A DNA stretch of 64,000 bases. Source: Ruegeria lacuscaerulensis. GTDB lineage: Bacteria; Pseudomonadota; Alphaproteobacteria; Rhodobacterales; Rhodobacteraceae. Positions 45,095-56,131 of the stretch are shown in pieces. The DNA lies in the NCBI RefSeq assembly GCF_013031245.1, contig NZ_WPZL01000014.1, positions 1 to 64,000 on the forward strand, in the 5' to 3' direction. The notes beneath the pieces were generated by a model. That model saw only the letters and a program-made list of their open reading frames with translations. It did not search any database and was not told where the DNA came from. The translations under genes and the position numbers were made by a program. Every line of letters starts with the position of its first letter. The first letter of the stretch is position 1.

Positions 45095-46026
45095 GCGCTC
45101 AGGTCCTTCTTCAAGTCATTCTGCCGGGCCGGGCGCAGGATATGCGCTGCGACGCCAACGGCGATCATCTGCGGGTGTTTGCCCAGCGACGGGTCGCCAA
45201 TTGGGCAGGTGATCCGGCTAATCCGTTCGGGCGGATGCCCGAGGGCCGCCAGCCGCGACCGGAATCGCGCCCATTTCGTAGCCGAGCCGATCAGCCCCGC
45301 AAAGCGAAAATCGTGCGAAAGCAGCCTGTTGCACAGTTCCAGATCCAGATTGTGTGAATAAGTCAGCACCAGATGCTCGGCATCGTTTGGCGCATGGCGT
45401 ACCAGTTCGGCCGGTTTGGCGGCTGGCACGACGGTCACACCGTTTGGCACCGTGTCCGGGAATCGCTCGGGCCCGGTGTCGACCCAGGTGATCGCCAGAT
45501 CAGGCAAGGGCGACAGCACATCGACCAGAGCTCGACCCACATGCCCAGCCCCCCAGATCCACAGATTGCGGGCGGGTTGGTGAACCGGCTCGACCATCCA
45601 GCCATCAACCAGTTGGGAATCTGGTTCAACGCCTTGACCGCGCGCCTGCGCCAGCAGGCGCTTGACCGACAGGGGCATTTCGCTCTTGGAAACCGGGCGG
45701 GCGATTATCTTATCGTCCAGCCTGTCCACTGCATCCAGGTCATAGACCTCGCTGAACAATGTCACCGCGCCGCCGCAGCACTGACCAAGATCGGGGCCAA
45801 GGGCGTGTTGTGTCAGGCGCGACGGTGCCGTTTGAGTTCTTGCAGCCTCGGTCGCCTGAAATTCCAGCGTACCGCCACCAATGGTACCGGATTGCCCATC
45901 CTCCCAAACAAGCATAGCAGCACCAATTTCGCGGGGGGACGATCCCTTGATCCCGGCGATAACCACCCGGACCACTTTTCCGTGGGTTTTGACCGCCTCC
46001 CTCAAAGCCTCCCGATCAAATCCCAT
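45091..46026 (-). CDS. xdhC: Xanthine dehydrogenase accessory protein XdhC
   Basis: This 311-aa protein binds molybdenum cofactor and promotes its sulfuration and insertion into XdhB. The ATG at 46026 shares one base with the xdhB stop (TGATG) and follows a strong AAGGAGG, so I reject the longer frame to 46062. Features are KGSSPREIGAAMLV and GTIGGGTLEF in the N-terminal XdhC/CoxI domain, the conserved GQCCGG, and a C-terminal Rossmann domain (IWGAGHVGRAL, then FAGLIGSATKWARFR). It occupies its usual position as third gene of xdhABC. Confidence 0.93.
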   Translation of the reverse strand: MGFDREALREAVKTHGKVVRVVIAGIKGSSPREIGAAMLVWEDGQSGTIGGGTLEFQATEAARTQTAPSRLTQHALGPDLGQCCGGAVTLFSEVYDLDAVDRLDDKIIARPVSKSEMPLSVKRLLAQARGQGVEPDSQLVDGWMVEPVHQPARNLWIWGAGHVGRALVDVLSPLPDLAITWVDTGPERFPDTVPNGVTVVPAAKPAELVRHAPNDAEHLVLTYSHNLDLELCNRLLSHDFRFAGLIGSATKWARFRSRLAALGHPPERISRITCPIGDPSLGKHPQMIAVGVAAHILRPARQNDLKKDLSA

Positions 46027-48440
46027 CAGGTACCTCCTTTTACCCTTTGGATACCGCGCCAAACTTCCTCGGCTGTGGCTGGGGCATCCAATGCCGGATA
46101 GCTGTCCCCGCAGGCCGCCACCGCGTTCGACAAGGCCAGCCAGGCTGAAATACCCAGCATGAATGGCGGCTCTCCGACTGCTTTCGAGCGGTAGATCGTG
46201 TCTTCACGGTTTGCGCCATCCCAGAGAGCCACGTTGAAGATGTCGGGCCGATCCGAGCAGGCAGGGATTTTGTAGGTCGACGGCGCGTGGGTTTGCAGGT
46301 TGCCCTTGCCGTCCCAGACCAGTTCCTCGGTTGTCAGCCAGCCTGCACCCTGGACATAGCCGCCTTCGACCTGTCCGATGTCCAGCGCCGGGTTCAGTGA
46401 CGCGCCTGCGTCATGCAGGATGTCCGTACGAAGGATGCGGTTTTCACCAGTCAGCGTGTCGACTGCGACCTCGGTAATCGACGCGCCATAGGCGAAGTAA
46501 AAGAACGGGCGACCGCGGCCTTTGATCCGGTCCCACTCGATCTTGGGAGTCTTGTAGAACCCAGTTGCCGACAGGCTGACGCGCCCCTGATAGGTCAGCG
46601 CTGCGGCCTCGGCAAAGCTGTATCGCTCTTCGCCAACCGAAACATGGCCATTAGAAAAAGTCACAGTGGACGGATCTGCCTGATGCCGTTGGGCCAGATA
46701 ATCGGCCATCCGGGCGCGGATCGTATCGCACGCCGCCTTGACCGCCATGCCGTTCAGGTCACTGCCCGAGGACGCCGCCGTCGCCGACGTGTTCGGCACC
46801 TTCGCAGTATCGGTGGCGGTGATCTTTACCATCTCGGGCGGTATGCCAAAGCGCGAAGCTGCCACCTGGGCCACTTTCTGGAACAGGCCCTGGCCCATCT
46901 CGGTGCCGCCATGGTTCAGGTGGACCGAGCCGTCCTGATACACATGCACCAGCGCACCCGCCTGGTTGAGATGCGTCAGCGTAAAGGAAATGCCGAATTT
47001 GACCGGAGAGAATGCGATACCCTTCTTGATGACGGAATTCTCAGCGTTCCACTTCTCGATGGCTGCTTTGCGGGACGCATAGTCGCTGGACTTGAGCAAC
47101 GTTTCTGTCATTCCATGCAGTTCGAAATCGGTGACTTCCATACCGTAGGGCGTAGTGTTGCCGTCAGCAGGGACCGGTCGGACGGGCGGGGCGGTTTTCA
47201 CCTGTTCAACCCTTCCGGGGCTTGTCAGCTCTTCATGTGGATCGACATGGCCCAGCGGGCGCTCGGGCAGGTGGGGGATGTTCATAACCGGCGTATGGGC
47301 AGGTTCGTAATAGTTGCGGCGCCGCAGTTCGACGGGGTCCAGGCCCAGCTCATACGCCGCGTGATCCATCACCCGTTCAATAGCAATCATACCTTGCGGA
47401 CCACCGAATCCGCGATAGGCGGTGGCAGACTGGGTATTGGTCTTCAGCCGGTGGCTTTCGATCCGGGCGTTCGGCAGCAGATAGGCGTTATCCGAATGCA
47501 GCATCGCACGGTCCGCGACGGGCAGGGACAGGTCCTGCGCCCAACCACAAATGGCGTATTGCAGGAAGGAAACGCCCTGAATATGGCCATGCACATCAAA
47601 TCCGGCGCGGTAGGAAATCCGGAACGCGTGGCGCTTGCCGGTAATAGTCATGTCATCATCGCGGTCATAGCGCATCTTGCAGGCCTTGCCGGTCGCGCGG
47701 GCCGCTATGGCGCAAGCGACAGCCAGCGCGTTGCCCTGACTTTCCTTGCCGCCGAACCCTCCACCCATGCGGCGGGTTTCAACCCGGACAGCGTGCATCG
47801 GAACGCCCAGAGCGTCCGCGACTTTGTGCTGAATCTCTGTCGGGTGCTGGGTCGAGGAATGCACCAGCATGTCCACGCCTTCATTGGGCACGGCCAGCGC
47901 GGCCTGGCCCTCCAGATAGAAATGTTCCTGCCCGCCAAGTTCGAACCCGCCTTCGATGACATGGGCGGACCCGGCGATAGCGGTATCCACATCGCCTTTT
48001 GCGTAGATGCGTGGGCCTTCCTCAAACCGGCTGTCTGCCGCCAGAGCTTCTTCGATCGTAAGGATCGGAGTTTCTTCGGCGTAGTCGACCTTGCCCAGTC
48101 GCGCCGCCTTTCGGGCTGCCAGATGGCTGGTAGCGACTACCAGGAATACTGGCTGGCCAATATAGTGAATGGTTCCGTCCGATAACAATGGTTCGTCATG
48201 GATCGATGGTGATACGTCGTTGGCGAAAGGCAGGTCATCGGCGGTCATCACCATAACGACCCCTTCGGCGGCTTTCACCGCGGACAGGTCCATCGCCGTG
48301 ATCTTGCCCTTGGCAATCGGGCTGAGGCCGAAAGCCAGATGTAACGACCCTTTGGGCGTCGGGATGTCGTCCACGTAGCGGGCGGTGCCGGACACATGCA
48401 AGGGTGCTGCGTCATGGGGGAGGGGATTGGTTACACTCAT
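46026..48440 (-). CDS. xdhB: Xanthine dehydrogenase molybdopterin subunit XdhB
   Basis: This 804-aa large subunit oxidises hypoxanthine and xanthine at the molybdenum centre. It has GGGFGGKE for cofactor binding, the substrate-site Arg region [17 protein letters not shown], and the catalytic Glu757 in VGEPPFMLG. Rhodobacter XdhB is about 777 aa. The extra length here sits around residues 385-435, a Pro/His/Glu-rich insert before TTPYGMEV. The start overlaps the xdhA stop by 4 bases. No signal peptide: cytoplasmic with XdhA. Confidence 0.95.
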   Translation of the reverse strand: MSVTNPLPHDAAPLHVSGTARYVDDIPTPKGSLHLAFGLSPIAKGKITAMDLSAVKAAEGVVMVMTADDLPFANDVSPSIHDEPLLSDGTIHYIGQPVFLVVATSHLAARKAARLGKVDYAEETPILTIEEALAADSRFEEGPRIYAKGDVDTAIAGSAHVIEGGFELGGQEHFYLEGQAALAVPNEGVDMLVHSSTQHPTEIQHKVADALGVPMHAVRVETRRMGGGFGGKESQGNALAVACAIAARATGKACKMRYDRDDDMTITGKRHAFRISYRAGFDVHGHIQGVSFLQYAICGWAQDLSLPVADRAMLHSDNAYLLPNARIESHRLKTNTQSATAYRGFGGPQGMIAIERVMDHAAYELGLDPVELRRRNYYEPAHTPVMNIPHLPERPLGHVDPHEELTSPGRVEQVKTAPPVRPVPADGNTTPYGMEVTDFELHGMTETLLKSSDYASRKAAIEKWNAENSVIKKGIAFSPVKFGISFTLTHLNQAGALVHVYQDGSVHLNHGGTEMGQGLFQKVAQVAASRFGIPPEMVKITATDTAKVPNTSATAASSGSDLNGMAVKAACDTIRARMADYLAQRHQADPSTVTFSNGHVSVGEERYSFAEAAALTYQGRVSLSATGFYKTPKIEWDRIKGRGRPFFYFAYGASITEVAVDTLTGENRILRTDILHDAGASLNPALDIGQVEGGYVQGAGWLTTEELVWDGKGNLQTHAPSTYKIPACSDRPDIFNVALWDGANREDTIYRSKAVGEPPFMLGISAWLALSNAVAACGDSYPALDAPATAEEVWRGIQRVKGGT

Positions 48441-49798
48441 GCCGACACCTCCAGAACGTTTGTCGTTTCGCCCTGATCCTCAAGGAAGTACCGCTCGAGC
48501 ATCGCCTTGGCGGTCTCCAGACGGTAGGTGGCCGAGGCGCGCATGTCCGTTAGTGGCGTGAAATCCTTGGCAAAAGATGGCAGCGCGGCTTGAATGGTTT
48601 CGTGCGTCCACGGCTTGCCGATCAGTGCGGCCTCGACGTTGGTTGCTCGTTTCGGAATGGCGGCCATGCCTCCAAAGGCGATGCGCGCCTGCGTGACAGT
48701 GCCGTCCGAAACGGTAATGTAGAAACACCCGCAGACGGCCGAAATATCCTGATCGAACCGTTTGCTGAGCTTGTAGGTTTTCAGACGATCTGTCTGACGC
48801 GGGAAACTGACCGCTTCGACGAACTCGCCGGGGGCACGGTCTTGCTTGCCATAGTCGATGAAGAAATCTTCCAGCGGGATCGACCGGCGCGCGTCACCCT
48901 TGCGCAGATGCAATGTCGCGCCCAATGCAATCAGCGCGGGCGGATTATCCCCGATGGGTGAGCCATTGGCGATGTTTCCGCCGACGGTGGCCGCGTGGCG
49001 CACCTGAACGCTGGCGTAACGGCGGATCATCTCGGCATAGGAGGGGTGAAGCCCGGCCAATGCCCCACCCATGCGGTTCATGTCGACCATGGCGCCGAAA
49101 CGGATTTCGTCATCGGTGATGGCGATCTCTTTCAAATCGTCGCAACGGTTGAGGAAAATCACCGGGTCCAGATCGCGCAGCTGCTTGGTGACCCAGAGGC
49201 CCACATCGGTTGCGCCTGCGACCAGCGTGGCATCCGGGCGCTTTGCGTAGACTGCGGCCAATTCGTCGGATGAGCCGGGCAGCATCGACGACGTGGCCTG
49301 TGGGGCGACCGGCTTGTCCTTGACCCATACGGGTACGGGATGCTCCTCGGCCGCTTTCGCCGCTCGGATGATCGGCGCGTAACCTGTGCATCGGCACAGG
49401 TTCCCCGCAAGCTGTGTGTCGTGATCCGTCGCGCCATTGGTGTGGCTTGCAACCATCGACATAACAAACCCGGGTGTGCAGAAACCGCATTGTGAACCAT
49501 GCAGGTCTACCATCGCCTGCTGTGCCGGATGGGCCTCTCCGTTCGGACCGCTCGCACCTTCGACAGTGCGCACCGCTTTGCCGTGCAGTTGAGGCAGGAA
49601 CAGGATGCAGGAATTCAGAGCTTTAGCGCCGCCCTCGTCCGTCACCATAACGGTGCAGGCCCCGCAGTCGCCTTCGTTGCAGCCTTCTTTGGTGCCGGTC
49701 AGGCCGCGATCCTCGCGTAGCCAATCCAGCAGGGTTGCGGTTGGATCGACATCCGACAACTCCACTGTCTCTCCATTCAGAAGAAACGTGATATTCAT
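48437..49798 (-). CDS. xdhA: Xanthine dehydrogenase iron-sulfur/FAD subunit XdhA
   Basis: This 453-aa subunit passes electrons from the molybdenum centre to NAD. Two 2Fe-2S sites are visible: C40, C45, C48 and C64 in the plant-type ferredoxin domain, and C104, C107, C135 and C137 in the helical domain (CGFCTPG, CRCTG). The FAD domain follows ([28 protein letters not shown]). The ATG at 49798 begins the normal family N-terminus ([10 protein letters not shown]); the open frame to 49936 is probably untranslated. It is the first gene of a seven-gene operon for purine oxidation and uptake. Confidence 0.95.
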   Translation of the reverse strand: MNITFLLNGETVELSDVDPTATLLDWLREDRGLTGTKEGCNEGDCGACTVMVTDEGGAKALNSCILFLPQLHGKAVRTVEGASGPNGEAHPAQQAMVDLHGSQCGFCTPGFVMSMVASHTNGATDHDTQLAGNLCRCTGYAPIIRAAKAAEEHPVPVWVKDKPVAPQATSSMLPGSSDELAAVYAKRPDATLVAGATDVGLWVTKQLRDLDPVIFLNRCDDLKEIAITDDEIRFGAMVDMNRMGGALAGLHPSYAEMIRRYASVQVRHAATVGGNIANGSPIGDNPPALIALGATLHLRKGDARRSIPLEDFFIDYGKQDRAPGEFVEAVSFPRQTDRLKTYKLSKRFDQDISAVCGCFYITVSDGTVTQARIAFGGMAAIPKRATNVEAALIGKPWTHETIQAALPSFAKDFTPLTDMRASATYRLETAKAMLERYFLEDQGETTNVLEVSA

Positions 49799-50142
49799 AC
49801 GAGAAACCCGTCGCCTTACCTGGTTTCGCCCTGTGGTGCCCTCCTTCGATGCGACGTAGAAAGAGAAGCGGGCCGGTGGCTTACCATCAGATGTTAGAAA
49901 CAGCATGCGTGATCTGGCAAGAAAAACTGCCTGCATGATGTATCATTACGCCTCGACGGCAGTTGATTATTGCACAAGTTTAGTGGCCAGTCGGTTGAAA
50001 CCAAAGCGTTTTCTGTTCCAAGCGATTCAAGCCTGCCGAAGCACCTTCTAAAAAAACCGAATAATCATGGCAGGTTTTTAAAGCGTTTCGAAGCTGCGGT
50101 TACCGCTTTTGCCGCGCCGCTGGCTGGGATAGCGTAGGCGTT
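49799..50142. other. Divergent promoter region xdhA / dnaE
   Basis: No gene is supported here. The stretch must hold the xdh operon promoter (minus) and the dnaE promoter (plus). It becomes AT-rich between about 49,960 and 50,085. I could not pick out a confident -35/-10 pair or a named operator. Confidence 0.4.
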
Positions 50143-53100
50143 ATGAGCAGTACTCCTCGATTCATTCATCTCCGCGTTCACACTGAATATTCCCTGCTGG
50201 AAGGCGCCGTGCGGCTGAAAAAGCTGCCGGGTCTGTGCGAGAAGATGCGGATGCCCGCCGTCGCGGTCACAGATACCAACAGCATGTTCTCGGCTCTGGA
50301 GTTTTCGGTCACCGCTAGCGGGACTGGGGTACAGCCGATCATGGGCTGTCAGGTCGATCTGACCTACGTTCAGGCGCAACCGGGTGAAAAGCCCAAACTG
50401 CCTGCGCCGCTGGTGCTGTTGGCGCAGTCCGAGGTCGGTTACGAAAACCTGATGAAGCTCAGCTCTTGCCTATATGTGGACAAAGGCGGGCAACTACCGC
50501 AAGTGACGCTGGAGGAACTTTCTGAACGGTCGGATGGTCTGATTTGTCTGTCTGGCGGTCCGGATGGGCCTGTGGGTCGATTGCTGCAACTAGGTCAGCG
50601 CCCGGTTGCCGAGGCCTTGGTGGATCGGCTGGCCGCGATGTTCCCGGATCGCCTCTATATCGAACTTCAGCGCCATCCCGGCGAGGGTGGGCAGCCTGAG
50701 GCTGAACGCCTGACTGAGCGTGGCCATGTCGAGATGGCTTATGCCAGGAATCTGCCGCTGGTGGCCACCAACGACGTCTATTTCCCGACCTCGGACATGT
50801 ACGAGGCGCATGATGCACTGATCTGTATTGCCGAGGGCGCCTATGTCGACCAGCAGGACGGCCGCCGCCGTCTGACTGCGCAGCACTATTTCAAGTCGCA
50901 GCAGGAAATGGTCACTCTGTTTGCAGACTTGCCCGAGGCCATCGAGAACACGGTCGAGATTGCCAAACGCTGCGCCTTCATGGCCTATCGTCGCGATCCG
51001 ATCCTGCCCAAATTCGCCGATGACGAGGTTGCCGAATTGCGCCGGATTGCAAATGAAGGCTTGCAGAAACGTCTGGCGGTTATCCCACATGCGGTGACGC
51101 CTGAGGAGTACCAGGAACGGCTGGATTTCGAACTGGGCATCATCGAAGGCATGGGGTTTCCCGGTTACTTCCTGATCGTTGCGGACTTTATCCAATGGGC
51201 CAAGGATCACGACATTCCGGTGGGGCCGGGACGGGGCTCGGGTGCGGGGTCTCTGGTGGCCTACGCGCTGACGATCACCGACCTTGACCCGCTGCGTTAT
51301 TCGCTGCTGTTCGAGCGGTTTCTGAACCCCGAACGGGTTTCAATGCCCGATTTCGACATCGACTTCTGCATGGATCGCCGCGAAGAAGTGATCCGCTACG
51401 TGCAGCAGAAATACGGGCGCGACAAGGTGGGGCAAATCATCACCTTTGGTGCTTTGCTGTCGAAGGCCGCCGTGCGCGATATCGGGCGGGTGCTGCAAAT
51501 GCCCTATGGGCAGGTGGACCGTCTGTCCAAGATGATCCCTGTTGAGGGTGTGAAACCTGTCTCCATTGAAAAGGCACTGAAAGACGAGCCCCGACTGCGC
51601 GAAGAGGCGCGCAGCGAAGAGGTGGTGGATCGTCTGCTCACCTACGGCCAGCAGGTCGAAGGGCTGCTGCGCAACGCCTCGACCCACGCGGCGGGCGTGG
51701 TGATTGGGGATCGCCCGCTGGACGCGCTGGTGCCGCTCTATCAGGACCCTCGGTCCGACATGCCTGCGACCCAGTTCAACATGAAATGGGTGGAACAGGC
51801 CGGGCTGGTGAAGTTCGACTTTCTGGGCCTGAAGACGCTGACCGTGATCCAGAACGCGATGGATCTGATCTTCAAATCCGGGCGTCCCCTGCATGTCGCG
51901 GCCGATGGTACAGAACTATATGAACCCGCGGACGGGGCCGAAAACCAGATCAACGCGATCCCGCTGGATGACGAGGCGACGTATAAGCTCTATTCGGCGG
52001 CCAAGACGGTAGCGGTATTCCAGGTGGAATCCTCGGGCATGATGGACGCGCTCAAGCGCATGAAGCCGACGTGCATCGAGGATATCGTGGCCCTTGTGGC
52101 GCTTTACCGTCCCGGTCCGATGGAGAACATTCCGACTTATTGCGAGGTCAAGAACGGGCTGCGCAAGATTGAATCCGTCCATCCCCTGATCGACCACATC
52201 CTTGAGGAAACCCAAGGTATCATCGTCTATCAGGAACAGGTGATGCAGATCGCGCAGGTGATGGCGGGATATAGCCTTGGTGGCGCCGACCTGCTGCGCC
52301 GCGCGATGGGTAAAAAGATCAAAGAGGCAATGGACGCCGAACGCCCGAAATTCGAGAAAGGCGCGGGTGAGAATGGCGTGGATGCTAAGAAGGCCAGTGA
52401 AGTCTTCGACCTGCTGGAGAAATTCGCCAACTACGGCTTCAACAAATCCCACGCCGCCGCCTATGCGGTGGTGAGCTATCAGACCGGTTGGCTGAAGGCG
52501 AACCACCCGGTCGAGTTCATGGCTGGCGTCATGAATTGCGATATTCACCTGACAGACAAGTTGGCGGTCTATTTCGAGGAGGTTCGCAAGGGACTTGAGC
52601 TGCCCTATGTGCCGCCGTGTGTGAACCGTTCGCTGGCGACGTTCGACGTGGTGAACGGTGAGTTGGTCTATGCGCTGGGCGCGCTCAAGAATGTGGGTGC
52701 CGAGGCGATGAATCTGGTCGTAGAAGGGCGGGGCGACAAGCCGTTCGTGAACCTGTTCGACTTCGCGCGTCGGGTCGATCTGAAGAAGGTTGGCAAACGC
52801 CCGTTGGAAATGCTGGCACGAGCCGGGGCGTTCGACCAGTTGGACAAGAACCGTCGCCGCGTGTTCGAAAGCCTGGATCCGTTGGTGCAATATTCGGCAG
52901 CGATCCATGATCAGAAGAACTCGAACCAGGTGTCGCTGTTTGGTGAGGCTGGGGACGATCTGCCGGAACCCCGCTTGTCGACGACGCCGGACTGGCTGCC
53001 GGCCGAGCGCCTGAGTGAAGAATTCAAGGCCATCGGCTTTTATCTCTCCGGCCATCCTTTGGACGACTACATGCCCGCGCTGAAGCGCAAGCAGGTTCTG

Positions 53101-53643
53101 ACGCTGGACGAGGTGATGGAGAAGGCGCGCTCTGGTCCATTGATCGCCAAGATGGCCGGTGTTGTCGCCGGACGACAGGAACGCAAATCCGCGCGCGGCA
53201 ATCGTTTTGCCTTTGCCCAACTCTCGGATCCAACCGGGGCTTATGAGGTCACGCTGTTCTCGGAAACGCTGGAGAAATCGCGCGAGTTCCTGGAAACCGG
53301 AGCCCAGGTGGTTCTGACCGCCGAAGCGACGATGGAATCCGACCAACTCAAACTGTTGGGTCGGTCTGTTGGGCCGGTGGATTCTGTCGTGGCCGAGGCC
53401 GGTGCAACCGGCTTGCGTATCTTCGTGGACGAACCACAGGTATTGCCTACTGTTGCCAAAGTCCTGGAAGACGCCGCCGGCGTGGCCAAGGGCGCGTCTA
53501 AGGGCCCGATCCACTTGTGCCTGCTTGATCCGAGTCTACCGGGTGACGTGGAAATGGATCTGGGGCAGGATTTCCCGATCAACCCTCAGATCAAAGGGGC
53601 GATCAAATCGCTGGATGGGGTGATGTCGGTCGAGGAAATCTGA
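50143..53643 (+). CDS. dnaE: DNA polymerase III alpha subunit
   Basis: This is the 1166-aa replicative polymerase, of normal DnaE1 length. The N-terminal PHP domain begins with FIHLRVHTEYSLLEG. The palm domain has GPGRGSGAGSLVAY and the catalytic aspartates D403/D405 in PDFDIDF, with the third in VKFDFLGLKTL. Further on are the family motifs NYGFNKSHAAAYA and FMAGVMNCDI, a helix-hairpin-helix region, and an OB-fold (about 985-1070) after YLSGHPLDDY. No strong ribosome-binding site precedes the ATG. It is divergent from the xdh operon. Confidence 0.97.
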   Translation: MSSTPRFIHLRVHTEYSLLEGAVRLKKLPGLCEKMRMPAVAVTDTNSMFSALEFSVTASGTGVQPIMGCQVDLTYVQAQPGEKPKLPAPLVLLAQSEVGYENLMKLSSCLYVDKGGQLPQVTLEELSERSDGLICLSGGPDGPVGRLLQLGQRPVAEALVDRLAAMFPDRLYIELQRHPGEGGQPEAERLTERGHVEMAYARNLPLVATNDVYFPTSDMYEAHDALICIAEGAYVDQQDGRRRLTAQHYFKSQQEMVTLFADLPEAIENTVEIAKRCAFMAYRRDPILPKFADDEVAELRRIANEGLQKRLAVIPHAVTPEEYQERLDFELGIIEGMGFPGYFLIVADFIQWAKDHDIPVGPGRGSGAGSLVAYALTITDLDPLRYSLLFERFLNPERVSMPDFDIDFCMDRREEVIRYVQQKYGRDKVGQIITFGALLSKAAVRDIGRVLQMPYGQVDRLSKMIPVEGVKPVSIEKALKDEPRLREEARSEEVVDRLLTYGQQVEGLLRNASTHAAGVVIGDRPLDALVPLYQDPRSDMPATQFNMKWVEQAGLVKFDFLGLKTLTVIQNAMDLIFKSGRPLHVAADGTELYEPADGAENQINAIPLDDEATYKLYSAAKTVAVFQVESSGMMDALKRMKPTCIEDIVALVALYRPGPMENIPTYCEVKNGLRKIESVHPLIDHILEETQGIIVYQEQVMQIAQVMAGYSLGGADLLRRAMGKKIKEAMDAERPKFEKGAGENGVDAKKASEVFDLLEKFANYGFNKSHAAAYAVVSYQTGWLKANHPVEFMAGVMNCDIHLTDKLAVYFEEVRKGLELPYVPPCVNRSLATFDVVNGELVYALGALKNVGAEAMNLVVEGRGDKPFVNLFDFARRVDLKKVGKRPLEMLARAGAFDQLDKNRRRVFESLDPLVQYSAAIHDQKNSNQVSLFGEAGDDLPEPRLSTTPDWLPAERLSEEFKAIGFYLSGHPLDDYMPALKRKQVLTLDEVMEKARSGPLIAKMAGVVAGRQERKSARGNRFAFAQLSDPTGAYEVTLFSETLEKSREFLETGAQVVLTAEATMESDQLKLLGRSVGPVDSVVAEAGATGLRIFVDEPQVLPTVAKVLEDAAGVAKGASKGPIHLCLLDPSLPGDVEMDLGQDFPINPQIKGAIKSLDGVMSVEEI

Positions 53644-53726
53644 GCCACCGTTTTGTTGCCACACGGAAAATGCGGGGCTAGGCTTGAGACGTAACCTTTT
53701 GGGTCATGTCACAGGAGGGCTCCGAT

Positions 53727-53939
53727 ATGGCGATTTCAGGTATTGGATTCAGGGCATTCACTTTAGCCGCCGCCGCAACTCTGGCGATCGCGTCTGCAGG
53801 GCTGGCGGATGACAAAAAGAAGAAAAATACGATTGAGGGCGCTCTGATTGGTGCCGGTGTTGGTGCTTTGATCGGCGATGGTAAAGGTGCGGCAGCCGGT
53901 GCTGTGGCTGGTGCCATTATCGGACATAACTGGAAGTGA
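53727..53939 (+). CDS. Small exported glycine-zipper protein
   Basis: This 70-aa protein starts at ATG 53727 behind AGGAGGG. A signal peptide (ending ASAGLA) is followed by DDKKKKNTIEG and a Gly-zipper (GALIGAGVGALIGDGKGAAAGAVAGAIIG). Such zippers form membrane-inserting or self-associating helices in small envelope proteins (YMGG/OsmB-like). Its stop overlaps the GTG codon at the head of the next gene, so the two are likely co-transcribed. Confidence 0.8.
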   Translation: MAISGIGFRAFTLAAAATLAIASAGLADDKKKKNTIEGALIGAGVGALIGDGKGAAAGAVAGAIIGHNWK

Positions 53940-53944
53940 GTGCT

Positions 53945-54313
53945 ATGCGTTTTGATAATCTCAGAGTTTTCACTTGTGCTGCGCTTCTGGTCGCGCCTGG
54001 GTTGGGGCAGGCTGACGATGCAGCAGAACAGATGGTGCAGGATGCGCTGCCGGTGATGTACCACACCTGCGCTTCGGTCGTCGAAGAGGCTGATGGGGAC
54101 GAAACCTACATTCATGCAGTCGTCGAAAAGATGACGGCCCTGTCGATCTATAATCGTCAGATCAACATCGAGGAGCACGCGACCTCGGACGAGGACAAGG
54201 CCGCACTGCGCGAGACGTTTCTGTCTGCGCTGGCCGAAGGCTGCGCCGAGGATAAGGACGCTTTGTTGGGCGGAGTGGTCGACAATGCGGTGAAAACGAC
54301 GCTGGGGTTGTAA
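53945..54313 (+). CDS. Small exported protein of unknown function
   Basis: This 122-aa protein has a signal peptide (MRFDNLRVFTCAALLVAPGLGQA, cleavage before DDAAEQ). The mature part is acidic and helical, with two Cys (YHTCASVV, EGCAEDK) spaced as in small disulphide-linked helical hairpins. I do not recognise a family. The start could also be the GTG at 53936, which overlaps the upstream stop; ATG 53945 gives the better signal peptide. It forms a pair with the glycine-zipper gene. Confidence 0.75.
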   Translation: MRFDNLRVFTCAALLVAPGLGQADDAAEQMVQDALPVMYHTCASVVEEADGDETYIHAVVEKMTALSIYNRQINIEEHATSDEDKAALRETFLSALAEGCAEDKDALLGGVVDNAVKTTLGL

Positions 54314-54315
54314 CG

Positions 54316-54510
54316 TCAGTAGTGTGGTGGGCGTTCGTCGCCCAGCACGACCCCACCCGATCCTTCCTGCGCCCGTTCGGCCTCGCGTTGCAACAGCATT
54401 TCGACCCGGCGGGTCAGGCGGTCGATCTCGTCCTGCTGGCGGGTGACGACCGAATTCAACTCTTCAACCGTGCGGGTCAGATGGGCGATCTGTTCTTCCA
54501 GATGCTGCAT
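54316..54510 (-). CDS. slyX: SlyX-family protein
   Basis: This 64-aa protein is almost wholly a coiled coil (LEEQIAHLTRTVEELNSVV.. with heptad hydrophobics). It ends in the SlyX hallmark ERPPHY. Function of SlyX is unknown. It is convergent with the preceding gene, with only 2 bases between the stops. Confidence 0.9.
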   Translation of the reverse strand: MQHLEEQIAHLTRTVEELNSVVTRQQDEIDRLTRRVEMLLQREAERAQEGSGGVVLGDERPPHY

Positions 54511-54640
54511 TGGGGGCTCCTGTCTCTGCGCCGGTCATAGCGAGCCTGTGACGCCAACACCAGAGAAAGCGCGCCTTGCCCCGGCACAGACCATGAGATA
54601 GACCGCGCGCGGAACAAGTATACTCCCAAGGACGCCCCAC

Positions 54641-56128
54641 ATGGCCAAGCCCAAGAAACAGCCCCGCCCCAAGGCCGTAACGCCAAAAGGGTTCCGCGAC
54701 TATTTCGGCCAGGAAGTCACGCAGCGCACCGAGATGCTGCGGGCTATCGCGGACGTCTATCATCGGTACGGTTTCGACGCCCTGGAGAGCAGCGCGGTTG
54801 AAACCGTCGAGGCATTGGGCAAATTCCTGCCCGACGTGGATCGCCCGAACGAAGGCGTTTTTGCGTGGCAAGAGGTTGATGAGAACGACAAGGGCGACTG
54901 GATGGCCCTGCGTTATGACCTGACCGCGCCTCTGGCTCGCGTGTATGCGCAGCACCGCAACGATCTGCCCACGCCTTACCGCCGCTACGCGATGGGCCCG
55001 GTCTGGCGCAACGAAAAGCCGGGGCCGGGTCGCTTTCGCCAATTCTATCAGTGTGATGCGGATACGGTGGGCACGGCTTCGATGGCCGCTGATGCCGAGA
55101 TCTGCGCGATGCTGTCTGATACGCTTGAGACCGTCGGCATTCCTCGCGGTGACTATCTGGTGCGGGTGAACAACCGCAAGGTTTTGAACGGCGTGCTTGA
55201 GGCGATGGGCCTTGGAGAAGACGCCGCTGCCCGCGACAACGTTCTGCGCACCATCGACAAGTTCGACAAGGTAGGTGAACAGGGTGTGCGCGAGTTGCTG
55301 ACAAAAGGCCGTCTGGATGCCTCAGGCGCGTTCATCGACGGTGTGGGTCTCAGCGACGATCAGGCCGAGCCTGTGATTGCCTTCCTGACGTCCAAAGCCG
55401 CCGACACCGTCGGTACGCTGGCCAACCTGCGCGCCGCTGTCGGCGACAGCAAGATCGGCGCGGACGGGATTGCCGAGATGGAACAGATTGGCGCGTTGCT
55501 GGATGCGGGTGGCTACGGCGCGGACCGGATCGAGATCGACCCTTCTGTTGTGCGTGGTCTGGGGTACTACACCGGGCCGGTCTATGAGGCTGAACTGACC
55601 TTCGAGATTTTCGACGAGAAAGGCCGCAAGCGGCAGTTCGGGTCTGTCTCGGGCGGTGGGCGTTACGACGATCTGGTCAAACGGTTTACCGGACAGGAAG
55701 TGCCTGCGACCGGTATTTCCATCGGCGTCGATCGGCTGCTGGCCGCTCTGCGCGAAAAGGGACGGATCGCCGCGCGGGCTACGGGACCCGTCGTTGTCAC
55801 AGTCATGGATCGTGATCGCATGGCCGATTATCAGGCGATGGTGGCAGAGCTGCGCAATGCGGGCATCCGGGCCGAAGTTTATCTGGGCAACCCCAAAAAC
55901 TTCGGCAATCAGCTGAAATATGCGGATAAGCGGAACTCTCCGATTGCAGTGATCGAAGGCGGCGACGAAAAGGCCAACGGTATCGTGCAGATCAAGGACC
56001 TGATCCTTGGTGCGAAGATTGCCGAAAGCGCAACGCTGGAGGAGTGGAAAGAACGCCCCAGCCAGTTCGAAGTGCCGCGTGGCGATCTGGTCGCCAAGGT
56101 GCGTGAAATTCTGAACAGTCAGGACTGA
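54641..56128 (+). CDS. hisS: Histidyl-tRNA synthetase
   Basis: This is a 495-aa class II synthetase. Motif 1 lies around [21 protein letters not shown]. Motif 2 is [27 protein letters not shown]. The HisRS-specific regions are [12 protein letters not shown] and, for motif 3, [13 protein letters not shown]. The C-terminal anticodon-binding domain follows (from about residue 395). AAGGA lies 8 bases before the ATG. It is longer than the E. coli enzyme, as is usual in alphaproteobacteria. It heads a cluster with hisZ and hisG. Confidence 0.96.
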   Translation: MAKPKKQPRPKAVTPKGFRDYFGQEVTQRTEMLRAIADVYHRYGFDALESSAVETVEALGKFLPDVDRPNEGVFAWQEVDENDKGDWMALRYDLTAPLARVYAQHRNDLPTPYRRYAMGPVWRNEKPGPGRFRQFYQCDADTVGTASMAADAEICAMLSDTLETVGIPRGDYLVRVNNRKVLNGVLEAMGLGEDAAARDNVLRTIDKFDKVGEQGVRELLTKGRLDASGAFIDGVGLSDDQAEPVIAFLTSKAADTVGTLANLRAAVGDSKIGADGIAEMEQIGALLDAGGYGADRIEIDPSVVRGLGYYTGPVYEAELTFEIFDEKGRKRQFGSVSGGGRYDDLVKRFTGQEVPATGISIGVDRLLAALREKGRIAARATGPVVVTVMDRDRMADYQAMVAELRNAGIRAEVYLGNPKNFGNQLKYADKRNSPIAVIEGGDEKANGIVQIKDLILGAKIAESATLEEWKERPSQFEVPRGDLVAKVREILNSQD

Positions 56129-56131
56129 CCC

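Noticed and set aside
46413..48185. 590-codon plus-strand frame opposite xdhB
   Set aside because: Mirror of a strongly supported gene in GC-rich DNA; no motifs of its own.
51916..53514. 532-codon minus-strand frame opposite dnaE
   Set aside because: Antisense shadow; His/Arg/Gln-rich composition typical of reversed GC-rich coding DNA.
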